In this document: positions 45,726 through 56,049 of the stretch, in pieces
Layout of the letters: each line of letters opens with the position of its first letter
Numbering within the stretch: the first letter of the stretch is position 1
From: Adiantum capillus-veneris
Lineage: Eukaryota > Streptophyta > Polypodiopsida > Polypodiales > Pteridaceae
Direction of reading: 5' to 3'
Length of the DNA: 64,000 nt
Assembly (NCBI GenBank): GCA_014529385.2
Contig: CM043950.1
Coordinates: forward strand, 150,538,945-150,602,944
Notes under the pieces: generated by a model
The model's database searches: none
Told to the model about the DNA's origin: nothing
The model's input: the letters and a program-made list of their open reading frames with translations, nothing else
Translations under genes and position numbers: made by a program

Positions 45726-48305
45726 TTAAAGAGGTGGCCTCCTAGCCTGGGTGTTGATATTTTGACCTCTGGATGCGAGAGCAGCAGCTTGATAAACCGG
45801 CTTGACTTGCCCCCAACAATCTTCCATGTAGTATATAGGACACTCTTCCAATGTATCAAGTCCGTAGGCAATACTAGTGTCTATTTCCTCCTCACAGCCA
45901 TCTGCATAAGCATTTGATGGTTCGCAACCCACTTGGTTCATAGGGGAGACTCTTGGATGCGGGGGCTGCGGTCCTAGCACAGGAGGTGGTAGCGGTGTAG
46001 CTTGTACAACATTTTGAGATCTAGGGACCAAGTGTTGCGATAGTTGCTGAACAGGTGGAGCAGGCATCAATACAGGAGCTCGAGGTGCATCCGTCCAGGC
46101 TACAGGTGGTCTATTTGCCATCATACGTTTGATCATTAAACAATCCTTAGCTTGGTGACCATACCTACCACATGCGTTGCAAGTTCCATTAAATTTTACT
46201 CTAAACGTAGGGCACTCACTAGTGCTATGTGGACCTAAGCAAATGGAACACCATTGTTGCTCCCTTCTTGGATACATGTGACTATTTTGAGGAGGTTGAT
46301 TATCCTTAAGAGACTCTTGGATTGCCTTGATGAGGTCTGTCAAGAATGTCTCAAATACCTTTGGCTCATTGGCAATGGGCTTTGCAGTCATGGGTTCATA
46401 CTCAATGGCTTGTGAGCTAGTGGATCTCGTGTCAGTAGACACCCTCATGCCTGCTATCATCAAGTTGTCCTCTAATTGGATTGCATTGGCAGTGACATCT
46501 TCCCAGGTTGTGATACCTCTAATCACTAGTCCATTATAGATTCCTTCATTCCTCAACCCTCGAATGAATCGATCAAGCAGTTGGTTATTGTTGAAGCGCT
46601 CATTTACAGGGCAGCGAGAGTTTAAGTGCTTTAGACGACTAATGAAGTCCCTTACTGACTCTCCTTCCTTACGTTCGGCCTTCTGTAGCTGAGATGCTAC
46701 AGCCCAAAGCACACCTTCTCGTATGTACTCCTTTAGAAACAACCTTCGAAGGGTAGGGTAGATTGTTTTCTCGTCCACCCTTAGGGTTCTATACCAATCT
46801 CCAGCCTTCCCACTTAATGTCAAGCTTAAGGCATTGCACTTATGTAGTTCGTTGCGTTCCCCTAAGGAATCACATACTTGTTCAAACACTTCAATGTGTT
46901 TTCTAGCATCTTCGTCCCCATTGAATTTTTGCATGAGTTTGGCAATTTGTACTGCCTTACTTCTAGGCTCTCTATCTAATGCATGACGCATATTTTCCGC
47001 GATAGATTGACCTATGGTTTGAGCAAACGCTGTCAAGTCACCTATGTGAGGAGGCAGTGCCGTTGGAGGTACTCTTGGAATCATATGTGGGAGAGGGACG
47101 GGTACCGGTCTTGGCATATGTGTGAATGATGCAGGATATGGAACATAACCGGGCATAGGTCCACTCGGATAAGGGCTAGGGAGCGGCACTCGAGGAGCAT
47201 AAACAAGTGGTACAATTGGAGGTGTGGGGGCCATGTGTGCATAAGGGGCTAGAGGCACATACGGTCGAGGCCCCATATTAGGTACTACGACACTAGGTAG
47301 TGGCATTGCGCTAACCGTAGATGTCATCGGTACATTCTCTGTCAGGCTTATCCCTGGAGTGAGCACTGTGTTTTCCTTAATAGAGGGTTGAGCCAAGTTA
47401 GGGAAGCTAAAGTTGTCGCTCGGAGGCTCAGATTGCATAGAGACCCCAGGTGAAATGACGTAAGATGGGTCCATGGGACTCATTAGAGGAGTCTCCATTT
47501 GTGATAGAGTAGGCTGTTGAGCCTTGCTCGTATCCAGAAATCTCATGGGGCCAGTTGAGAGTATATTTACCCCTCGGTTTTGCCTTTCTGATTGAATAAT
47601 GCCATGGATAACATTACAGATCATTTTCTGTTGATCTTCGATGCTCGTGGCACTAGAGGTGGATTGTACAATCTCTATCCATCCTACATGGTAGGCGTGG
47701 CCAGAGTGTAGATCCGTCAACACCTCAGTGTGGAGGTCGTATGTCCAATGATCATTAATGAACAATCCTTCTAGAGTCGACGTGTTAACGGTTTCTTGTG
47801 AGGTAGAAGCAATGTTGCTCCCCGTGGTTTTACTTGTCACCAACGGTACTCTAGAGGAAACTTCTGAAGGAGGCAGCTCAACAGGGCCTTCTTGGTAAGA
47901 AGTTGGAAGGATATCCACATGGACACTCTTTGGTGGTGTGGGGTCCACGTGCGATGTGAAAGGAGAGTCCACTTCCCCACCCCCTTCGTGTGCTTCATTT
48001 GCATCAGGTTCCGAGCGAGTAGCTCTACCTAATGTTTCCATGAAACGGCTAAACATACTAGTACTAGGCTGTGGAGCTTCGGGAGGTGCATGGCCTTCTC
48101 TCTCAATGTTTTGGGTAGGGTATGCTTCCATGATCTCTGAGTCGGAGGCGGAATCACTAGCGGCTATTTTAGGGTCTTGGGTGGTGCTACCTTGTGTCCC
48201 CGCTGAGGGTCTAGAGCCTATCGTGGATGGGTAATGTGTGTCCGTATGAACAGAGGCACCCTCAATATGCTCGTGTTCTAGCACCCGCCCAGATCGTAAG
48301 TGCAT
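45726..48305 (-). CDS. Large gag of the 13.5-kb element
   Basis: 859 codons from a start MHLRSGRVLE, of the LRSG type seen in other plant gypsy gags. Residues 1-430 are Pro/Ser/Thr-rich and low in complexity, which is unusual. The capsid domain occupies about 445-615 (AGDWYRTLRVDEKTIYP, FLKEYIREGVLW, ESVRDFISRLKHL, LLDRFIRGL). Two zinc knuckles follow near 684 (CSICLGPHSTSEC) and 708 (CNACGRYGHQAKDC). TAA at 45,726 stops translation one codon before a third knuckle, so the stop is probably secondary. The product would package element RNA in virus-like particles. Confidence 0.88.
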   Translation of the reverse strand: MHLRSGRVLEHEHIEGASVHTDTHYPSTIGSRPSAGTQGSTTQDPKIAASDSASDSEIMEAYPTQNIEREGHAPPEAPQPSTSMFSRFMETLGRATRSEPDANEAHEGGGEVDSPFTSHVDPTPPKSVHVDILPTSYQEGPVELPPSEVSSRVPLVTSKTTGSNIASTSQETVNTSTLEGLFINDHWTYDLHTEVLTDLHSGHAYHVGWIEIVQSTSSATSIEDQQKMICNVIHGIIQSERQNRGVNILSTGPMRFLDTSKAQQPTLSQMETPLMSPMDPSYVISPGVSMQSEPPSDNFSFPNLAQPSIKENTVLTPGISLTENVPMTSTVSAMPLPSVVVPNMGPRPYVPLAPYAHMAPTPPIVPLVYAPRVPLPSPYPSGPMPGYVPYPASFTHMPRPVPVPLPHMIPRVPPTALPPHIGDLTAFAQTIGQSIAENMRHALDREPRSKAVQIAKLMQKFNGDEDARKHIEVFEQVCDSLGERNELHKCNALSLTLSGKAGDWYRTLRVDEKTIYPTLRRLFLKEYIREGVLWAVASQLQKAERKEGESVRDFISRLKHLNSRCPVNERFNNNQLLDRFIRGLRNEGIYNGLVIRGITTWEDVTANAIQLEDNLMIAGMRVSTDTRSTSSQAIEYEPMTAKPIANEPKVFETFLTDLIKAIQESLKDNQPPQNSHMYPRREQQWCSICLGPHSTSECPTFRVKFNGTCNACGRYGHQAKDCLMIKRMMANRPPVAWTDAPRAPVLMPAPPVQQLSQHLVPRSQNVVQATPLPPPVLGPQPPHPRVSPMNQVGCEPSNAYADGCEEEIDTSIAYGLDTLEECPIYYMEDCWGQVKPVYQAAALASRGQNINTQARRPPL

Positions 48306-49330
48306 GTGCTTTTGATACCCTCAGGTGTCAAAAAGCTGCTCTAGGAGGCCTTGTGACTAGTTTTTTGCGTGTTTTTTGTTTGTTTTTTTGCTAGATTTTT
48401 TAGAGCGTGTCGTGGAATGGACCGTGTGATAGCTCCAAACGAGCGTATCGCTAGGAGGGACGCGCTGTGCTTTACAACCCACCGTTTGGTTCTATTTTGC
48501 TCCAGAAAAGCCCGAAACAGTCTTTTCCTAGCTGGGGAACTAGGCTCCAAATAGCAAGTCTAAGGGTGCAAGTGGGAAGAGAAGGGAGGAGAGTGGAGGA
48601 CTTGTCCCACATGCTCTCATTCCCTCTTGAGGAGGTAGGGTATATATATAAGAGTGAGTATAGTATACATCAGAGGACTGAGGCCTGAGGCCTGGGCTTG
48701 GGCCTGGGCTTGGGCTTGGGCTTGGGCTTGGGGAAATGATCCCGATCTAACTTTTATACAAACCAACCCGTCCGTTTTTATAACTCACGTTTTTTATTTT
48801 CGAAAATCTAACCTCCCCCTCACTCACGTTTTTATTTTTCGAATTTTTTTTGAAAAAAAAATTATTTTTTAATTTTATTTTTTTTGGGATATTATTTGGT
48901 ACGCGTTTTGGTGCACGTTGACCTCACCTAACTATTTACTGTCCCACCTACCTACTGACCTGCTAATCAGTGGTTCACCTAATTACTAACCTGCTTAATT
49001 AACTAACTGTGCGCCTAACTGTGCACAAACCAGAAAACACAGAAAATGCAGAAATTGAAACTTGACAGAACTGTGCGGTGTAAACCAGAAAATGCAGAAA
49101 ACGCAGAAACGCAAGAAATGCTAACTGTGTAAGTTGAAATCTGAGCTTAATAGAACTAGCAAAACAGAGCTTAACAGAACACAGAAAACTTGAATGCAGT
49201 CAACAACATTCTGTTTTTCTCTACTGTTTTTGCATAACAACAATAATCAAACTTAAGCCGCGCCTTTCCTACATAAAAAATAGCTTCAATACAATTTACA
49301 GGTCGCCATTGGAGCTTCACGCGCAGCAGC
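48306..49330 (-). other. Leader of the large element
   Basis: About 1 kb between primer site and gag with no gene. It includes an A/T-rich block at 48,835-48,895 and the (GGGCTT)n run. Confidence 0.75.
48691..48733. repeat. (GGGCTT)n hexamer run
   Basis: About seven units with one variant, inside the leader of the large element. Not a telomere sequence. Confidence 0.9.
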
Positions 49331-49348
49331 TCCCCGGCAGCGGCACCA
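49331..49348 (-). promoter_or_regulatory. Primer-binding site of the large element
   Basis: The minus strand reads TGGTGCCGCTGCCGGGGA, four bases inside the LTR. It differs at two positions from the complement of the plant tRNA-Asp 3' end, a primer known for plant Tat/Athila elements. Confidence 0.8.
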
Positions 49349-49352
49349 AAAC

Positions 49353-49912
49353 TGTCAAGGCTAGGGACTTGCTACGCACCGTGTGCGAGCCACAAAGGCT
49401 CCTAGCACACAGTCATACAACAGACAAGCTCACATGGAAGAACGGTGTGTCACTCACCTTCCTGCGTAGTTGCGAATGAAGGATTCCCGCGCCGCGAAGA
49501 AGAGGGAGACGCCGCTACGCCGCGCTCAACCGCCTCGCCGCCGTCGTGCCGCCGCAACGCTCGATCGCACACACACTCTCACACTCACTCTCTCTCTCAC
49601 ACGCACACACACAAGGAGATGGTGAAGGAGAAGGTGGAGATGGAGCAAGAGCAACTTCTATTGCACAATGAGAGAATGACTCAATTTTAGGTTTAATTGG
49701 CTTTTATGTGAGCTCACCCCATTCACACTTGGGCGCCCATGCTTAGCCAACTAACCCTAGCATGTTCGTGTTAGAGTGCGCCTCTCATCGGCGATCACTC
49801 TACCTTTCCCTATTGGACCGACAAGGCCAGTGCCTGACTCTACTTAAATAAATAATACGGTTACGGTGTCCGTCGTAGGCGATAGGGTGTCCGTGAGCCA
49901 CGAGGGTTAACA
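49353..49912 (-). repeat. 5' LTR of the large element, 560 bp
   Basis: Near-identical to 36,417-37,018 outside the dinucleotide tract. It carries the promoter in such elements. Confidence 0.95.
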
Positions 49913-50140
49913 ATGACAAATGAAACACTTCCATGACCACCATGTGAAAAACAAGGAATTTCAAAAGGGGAACTACATATTAGTTTACACCCTTAAGCAA
50001 CATTCCAAGAAACTCAAAAAGTAGGGTAATGGTCCATTTGTGATCAATGAGATATCACCAAGTGGAGCCGTCCAACTTGCAACATTAGAGGGAGAGGTGA
50101 TGTCTAACTAGATGAATGGTTACAGATTGAAAAAGTATCA
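49913..50140 (+). pseudogene. Ty3 integrase C-terminus, right part of the interrupted relic
   Basis: It continues the frame of 35,167-36,416 after the insertion: HFHDHHVKNKEF, then a GPFVINEISPSGAVQL stretch of the GPY/F domain and MNGYRLKKYH at the end. The first five bases (atgac) are the target duplication. Confidence 0.82.
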
Positions 50141-50379
50141 TACTTCTTTTTTCACTCAACCTTTGTCCATTTAGGTTCACTAGCAGCATCCACTGTCTTT
50201 GATACAAATTTGGAGGTTTTGTCGATTGTCCTTTTTTTGGTTTCAATCTATTTGGCTAAGAAGGGGTTGTCAGCTTTCTAGTTACTTTGTCTTTTATGCA
50301 ATCCAAGAAAGACTATTTCTCTTTGAAATCTAGCATTGGATTGTTTCCCATCCCCTTTTTTGCACATTTGTTCCTGTAA

Positions 50380-50920
50380 CGTTGTTGTCTTCTAGGGTTT
50401 TGATTTGAAAATCAAAGAGCTTCTAAACTTTTTTTCCAAATCACTCTCATGACCTTCTAATTTTTTATCATCTGCATCAAGGATGTCGTAGAAACATTCA
50501 TCACTTGATTCCCTATTTTGCTCCAAGATATGGCTTGAATCAATTTCCATGGTAAGATCTCTAATAGAAATCTCATCCCGGATACGTATAGACTGCACTT
50601 CAGTCTCCAATTCTTGTTTCACTTCACCAGTCTCGGTTGTTTCTCAGTGATGTCTATCTAGATTCACTTTGATCATGCAAAAGGGAACCAAGTCCAAGTC
50701 ATTTTAATCACAAAACTTGGTAGGTGTGATCTCATTGACACACGCATCTAAGGTGGTCAAAATATGAGTCCATTCCAAGGGTTCCATTCTTCCTTCAGGG
50801 AAAGGCTTAGGTATATAGTCCGGATCTTCAAAATGTCCAGCCCACTTGCTTTCGTCCGTGACAGAATTATCACAATCTAAAGCTCCACACATCCACAAGT
50901 GAGCTTTAGAGTTCAATCAC
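50380..50920 (-). pseudogene. Possible gypsy protease-RT linker relic
   Basis: Two open parts (50,704-50,916 and 50,392-50,622) share one frame with two stops between. EPLEWTHILTTLDACVNE resembles the linker phrase DWVHLAATIDTW of the large element, and the rest is acidic. No catalytic motif is present, so the call rests on that resemblance. Confidence 0.35.
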
Positions 50921-51627
50921 TCAGGTACTTCAAATTCGGTAGTAATTGCCGAGTTGAAATCTACATTTTTGCAGAAGAAACTTTTTGCAAATTCCTCACC
51001 GTTTTGCTGATATTCAGCTCAGACTGACTATATACAGAAATTCCAGATTTGCTGTTGTCGCATTGTGTGCAAGTTTGATGCACTTTTGGAAGCACGGGAG
51101 ATGCTTGAATTTGAGTGCATAAATTTTGAGCTGAAGATTCAATTGCAGCTTGTGTTAAGCTTGTGGTTTGAGGGTTTTTTGGTAGATTTGGGCAACGAAG
51201 TACGGAGGCGTTTACACACCACCAAAGCGGTCTCTTGAGAGACACGGTTTTTGGAGCACACAGGTGGAGCTTCTTTCACTGGTTTTCACAGGATACTTTG
51301 GCAGTGATTTTGTGCTTGGATTCATGGTCTTTGTGGATGGTTTGCATATGGTTATGGCGCATGGTTGATGCCCCTTATACATGCATTTTGGCGAGCACTT
51401 TCAAGTGCCGGTGAGCTCTCTTGAGAGCATTGTTTTCGCATTGATCAAGTTTCCGGATTGCAAATCTTTTGGCGCTTGCTTATGCGCGGTCACTCCGTTG
51501 ATGTACGTTGAGTGCGGATTGCCATTGTATGTGAAATGTGGAGCCATTTTGGCATTTCTACTCATTGGCATTGTGTAGTGTTATGGTTTATGGTAGAGAT
51601 TGTACTTGAGTTTTTTGCTCATTTTTC

Positions 51628-51653
51628 AGGGGAAATTTTGTCGGATTTTTCCC
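51628..51653 (+). promoter_or_regulatory. Leader motif, variant
   Basis: CAGGGGAAATTTTGTCGG is followed by ATTTTTCCCAG. A second, closer copy lies 320 bases downstream in the same leader. Confidence 0.4.
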
Positions 51654-51949
51654 AGATTCTCGCCATTGTTTGTGATCAAGTGTTTACTCTCACTTTGACA
51701 GGTTTTGTCAGTTTGGACACAGTTTTGTGTTTTTGTATCCACTCTCGCAAGAGTGAGGAGTTGTGTATCTTTCTTTGCTTGAGACAATGGTTTTCATCTC
51801 GGGTGGGAGAGTTTTGTGATCTCGAGCATTGTTTGCCATAGTTTTGCAGAGCTTATGCATGTATGTTCAGTGTAGTTTGATGCGCATTGATTGCTCGTTG
51901 TATTGAGCTTGCAGGACAATGGTTATTTTGTGTTGATAGCCATTGTGCG

Positions 51950-51981
51950 TCAAAACTCTGGCGAAATTTTCCCAGGAGCTT
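51950..51981 (+). promoter_or_regulatory. Leader motif, copia-like copy 3
   Basis: AAAACTCTGGCGAAATTTTC followed by CCAGGAGC; nearly the same as 7,798-7,826. Confidence 0.5.
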
Positions 51982-52289
51982 TATGCGTATCATTTATGCA
52001 ATCTAGGTAGAGATTGCGGGTTGCACTCAGTATTTAAATGCAGTGTTCTCTGCAGGTGGGAGATTTGTGCATGTGTATGCATCGATACCGCATAGTGTGG
52101 GCTTGGTGATTAGCTCACAGATTGCAGTGTGATACTAGAGCAGGCGAGGCTTGTATTGACATTGCTGGAGCTCTATTTTGGAGTGTGTCTCACAAGTTTT
52201 ACATTGTGTTTCTGGTCATATTTGTAGACAGTTTCCAGGGGTTGTTGGTGAGGTGGTTTTTCTTTCTAGTTTGCTACGTTGTGCTCATG

Positions 52290-52600
52290 GTAGAGACAGG
52301 TGATCGCTCAAATTATGATCTCTCCGAAATGTGCATGTTTGATGGGTCAGACTTTGCAGCATGGAGAGAGTGTATGCTTGATGCATTGACACAGCGAGTA
52401 CTTCGAGAGCACTTTGGCGCAGATTACATGATATGTATGATAGATCTGAGTCATCAAGGACTCGTGTGAGACATGTACATTCACGAGTACGCCGACAGGT
52501 GACATGTTGGTATTGTGGTCATTCTAAACATGTTAGACGGCGCTGTTTTCGTCGTATGTGACATCATAGGAGACATGGCAGTCTCAGAGATGTATGTAGT
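52290..52600 (+). pseudogene. gag remains of copia-like copy 3
   Basis: MVETGDRSNYDLSEM and FDGSDFAAWRECML match the gag start of the complete copy. The middle is deleted, and a stop near 52,468 and a frame change precede a zinc knuckle CWYCGHSKHVRRRC at about 52,507-52,548. Confidence 0.7.
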
Positions 52601-52606
52601 GATGCC

Positions 52607-53137
52607 ATGGACTCAGATGCTTTGACAGTTGAGGCAGATGTAGTGTCGGAGTATACTAGTGACGGGGATGTCACTTTTACCTCGAGCTATGCACGAGATG
52701 CTATACATGTGGATAGTGCACTCCCTTCGCAGTGGTTGCTAGATGCAGATGCTATGTTTCATGTCACGCCGCATCGTGAATGGTTTTGTAGCTATTCTAG
52801 CGGGATGCTTGGCAGTGTACGTTTGACCGATGGATCAGTGCATGCGATAGCAGGTGCAGGAGATGTGAGACTGTCGTTACCAAGTGGTGCATCTTACTTG
52901 TTACGACATGTGCACTATGTACCAGATTTGACAATGAGTTTGATCTCGATTGGTCAGCTTAGAGATTGTGGATGTCAGATTTCGCTACGAGAGCAAGATT
53001 TTGTGATGCATTTGGGTTCGCTAGTGATTGCAAGAGGTGCCAAGAGTGGTACAGGTTACCCATTGCATGTGGATCACGGGAGAGACGGTGTTGTCTCTGT
53101 GATCATGCAGCCAGGTAGAGAGCGAGAGAGCAGGTGA
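52607..53137 (+). pseudogene. Protease of copia-like copy 3
   Basis: 176 codons, closely matching residues 180-350 of the ORF at 5,714-7,279. The active site reads DADA (QWLLDADAMFHVT) where DSGA is usual and the other copy has DSDA. The order LPSGA, LRHVHYVPDL, LISIGQL, MHLGSLVIARGAKSG is kept. It ends in a TGA after GRERESR that the complete copy lacks. Confidence 0.8.
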
Positions 53138-53155
53138 GTCTCTTTTGCTTGTGGG

Positions 53156-53482
53156 TTGCAGGATGCTTTGCATGGAGTGCAAAGTAGTGACCTTGTTGTG
53201 CAGGTTGCGTCTACGGATGCACAGGTAGAGCGGGACAACTCTAGTGAGTCACAGCAGGATGAGTCATCAGAGGTGATGACAAAGATGACTCACATGGATG
53301 CTAAGATGTCGGCTATTGTGGAGTCATTTCTTGATATGATTATGCCAGAGCTTGATGCAGATTCAGGACAGATGGATACTCTTGGTACACATGTGATATG
53401 TGGTGGCATGAGAAGTCACTCCAGAGCTCGGGGTCAGAGTGCCATGGTCTCTATGATAGGGGATAGGATTGCCATGAGTTGA
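53156..53482 (+). pseudogene. Ser/Glu/Gln-rich linker of copia-like copy 3
   Basis: 108 codons with ERDNSSESQQDESSE and MSAIVESFLDMI, matching the tail of the complete copy's polyprotein. Confidence 0.65.
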
Positions 53483-53519
53483 GTTCTGAGTTGGAGGTGG
53501 CAGAGGTTGCCAGGGTTGC

Positions 53520-53800
53520 ATCAACATTCGGTGTCCTCATGTACGAGATGTTGATCTCAAGGCCCTACATAGCACTGCAGTGGGAGCATTTGCAGCAGGG
53601 TTGATTAGTTGTTCGATGACTGATCTCGGCATAGAGCATAGGGGAGGTTTGTAGGTATTGGACCGATACTTGCAGGAGTGCATGAGCTCTTGTAGACTCT
53701 TTGCAGAGCTTGGAGCTAGCTCTGTGTGGCTTCTGCACAGCGGGATGTTTGTGTATCAGTAGAGCCGGATGCACTAGCTCATCGAGAGTCAGTGGGCATA
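53520..53800 (+). pseudogene. RT-end remnant of copia-like copy 3
   Basis: ASTFGVLMYEMLISRPYIA and, after a frameshift, GAFAAGLISCSMTDLGIEH match the remnant at 5,390-5,707. Confidence 0.65.
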
Positions 53801-53870
53801 GGTTGAGAGAATATCTCACCTTCTATTAGTTGTACACTAGTAGATCTTGCTTAAAGGCACATTGGCCTTT

Positions 53871-53881
53871 AAGTGGGAGGT
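53871..53881 (+). promoter_or_regulatory. Polypurine tract of copia-like copy 3
   Basis: aagtgggaggt, the family tract, directly before the LTR. Confidence 0.85.
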
Positions 53882-54072
53882 TGTTGGGGTTAAGGCCTAT
53901 GTGCCTTAACCGGTCGCCCAGGTCATGGGTGCCCGCCCACTCTTACCCTATACTTATAGTGAGTATACTGTATAGGGGGAGCTGCCACTTCACAGTCTCC
54001 CCACCCACATCGTGTGTGTGTCTCCATCTCTCTCTCTCACTCTCCGTCTGTGGTGCTCCCCGATCCCCTTCA
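53882..54072 (+). repeat. 3' LTR of copia-like copy 3
   Basis: 191 bp, tgttgggg...ccccttca, the family LTR in plus orientation. Confidence 0.9.
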
Positions 54073-55060
54073 TCTTTGTGTCAAAACTTGTTGAAACTTG
54101 GTACACAGCTTGCCCTTGGTCTACTGATCTCACCTTTATGATTTTTGTGTAATTTGAATCAGTTTAGGTCACCCAAAAGTCAAACCCTAGGTCTGCTTGG
54201 TAGTTTTTGGTCTTGAATTGCTTTTGACCACTTTTGACCCACTTTTTGAACGTTTTTGGCTACCTTGCTTTTGGATGTTTTGTTTGTAATGTTTTGTGCT
54301 ACAAGTTGGTATAGTGTGTGTCCAAAAATTCAAAAAAGGTACATGGATCGTGATCCATATCTGGACCCCAACTTTGGTCTGCTAGTTACTTGCAATGTCA
54401 ATACTCCACTCTCAAACCTTTTTTGGATTTGGACAACTTTTGACCAATCCAAAGAAAATTATTGTGTCTACCATGTGGTTTTTGGCTAAGTACTAATGTT
54501 TTGGTGATTTGACCAACGTTTTTGCACTTTTTTCTATGGTTCCTTTGAGAAAAGTTGTTATAAATGATGTCAGGTATCTATTGCTCAAATTTTAGTCTCA
54601 GATGCTCAAAAGGTATATGGATCACGATCCATGTTTGACAGTATTTTGGCATGAAACTTGGTCTACAGATTACCTATACACTGTGGAGACCAATTCTCAC
54701 CCCTTTTTGAATTTGGATCTCTGAAAGTTGGAAAACCCCAAATTTTGTCCTATTTTCCAAGATTTAGCAGCTTTTGTCCAATTTCTTGATTTTGAGTGTG
54801 GTTTCAATGTCAATTTCACTTCAAAGTTGTGTATTCAGTTGCCAGGAGTCGCCTTTGACCCATTGGTATCAGTCTCTTCTCAAACTGTCATAGAGGTACA
54901 TGGATTGTGATTCATGTTCCTCTACCAATCACGGTGAAACTTTCTAGTCTGCTTCTTATTAGCTTGGTAATCCCTTTTTGCACCAAATTTTTGAGTTTTG
55001 ATCAGCTTTCAAGTTCTAACCATCAAATTTCCCAATTTTCAAAGCTATGGTCTCACTTAC
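54073..55060. repeat. Diverged tandem repeats of about 280 bp with a recurring palindrome
   Basis: Three copies of a palindromic phrase (atggatcgtgatccat at 54,343; atggatcacgatccat at 54,617; a degenerate one at 54,900) are spaced 274 and 283 bases. Between them recurs a phrase on the pattern gaaacttggtctacagattac...ttttgaatttggat, also seen near 54,093. The function is unknown. Confidence 0.6.
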
Positions 55061-56049
55061 CAAAAAATGGTATTCTGTAGTTTTTGCCTTGAACTTTTCA
55101 GCCCAACTTTATGGTAATGGTCGCTACTTAACCTACTCCTAAGTGCTGAAATGAATCTAGGAATAAAAACAAACAAACAATGCAAATTTGAAGGTCAAAT
55201 GGATAATAGAACAGTACTTTCAAATCATCAAGAAAAAAGAAGAATGAAATGCTTTTCGCATCTCACTCACAACTCTCTATGCAAGTCAAGAGTAGATCTA
55301 GCAAGTCCACTACTTCTAGCCTCTACCAAGCACCAAACCCCGCATCTAGCTGCTTGACTGCTAAGGTGTAAATGGAATGGGTATCAGAATCTAAAGCAAG
55401 AAGGCCATTGTGACACTCAAACTGACTCGAAATGCAACGAAACTTTAGAGGGAGGTATAATAGGCCTAGAAGCACTATCCCATATACTTTGATTGATATC
55501 CCGCATGGTACCAAAATCACAATCCATCATTATCAAGGTCTTGAAATCTGTAATAGAACTATCGAGAAAGGTCGCCCTATGGTCCACAAACACTCTACTA
55601 TGGTCGAGACATAAAAAACAATCATTTTTGTACTCAAAATAGCAGATTTAGCTCATAGATAGGCAATCCAAACCACAACAAAATTAAGAATGATTACACT
55701 TAACTTAAAGAGCAAGAGATAAGGAACAAAATGTAGTTGTCGAAATCAAAATTTGTTTACCAGAGCTTGAGAAAAATGGATTACAATGTGCTTCACAGTA
55801 GCCGCTCTCAATCGTATGCTCAAAGATCTTATAAACTTTAGATAAGATACAAGAGGTTATGTTCAAACTTGAAAATTTGAACTTCATACCTAGGGCTTAT
55901 TTGGCCAGTGGCCGGCTTACAAGGCTTTTTAGCTCAGGATAAAAAGGATTACAACTTAGAACTTACAATGATGTGGTTCAATAATCATCTGACTCAATAA
56001 TCGTAACTCCTCTTTTTACAAGGCTTTCTTGGAAAAATAATATCATTAC
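55061..56049. other. No gene recognised
   Basis: Short frames only, AT-rich, with nothing specific. Confidence 0.5.

Larger units (their letters stand above)
36417..49912 (-). mobile_element. Full-length 13.5-kb Ty3/gypsy element with a post-integrase protease-like domain
   Basis: The LTRs at 36,417-37,018 (3') and 49,353-49,912 (5') are near-identical apart from a dinucleotide tract. A tRNA-Asp-like primer site lies at 49,331-49,348, a polypurine tract at 37,022-37,032, and a target duplication of four of five bases outside. Gag, protease, RT, RNase H and integrase lie in one reading frame from 48,305 to 39,093, broken by stops at 45,726, 44,646, 42,726, 42,456 and 42,072 but by no frameshift. 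There is no chromodomain. It is far longer than a usual 5-6 kb chromovirus, owing to a large gag, a protease-RT linker of about 390 residues, the post-integrase extension and a 2-kb 3' region. Confidence 0.95.
51480..54072 (+). mobile_element. Third copy of the short-LTR copia-like family, plus strand, 5' end missing
   Basis: Leader sequence matching the complete copy is recognisable from about 51,480, then gag start, zinc knuckle, protease, linker, RT-end remnant, purine tract and 3' LTR. No 5' LTR or primer site was found upstream. The same internal parts are missing as in the other copies. Confidence 0.8.

Noticed and set aside
39093-48305. In-frame stops as recoding or RNA-edited codons
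   Set aside because: One falls in a conserved RT Cys codon and others in catalytic domains. Stop-correcting editing is an organelle process and this is nuclear-type DNA. Mutation is simpler.
54073-55060. Spaced palindromes as a CRISPR array
   Set aside because: Spacing is about 280 bases, repeats are diverged, and the context is eukaryotic.
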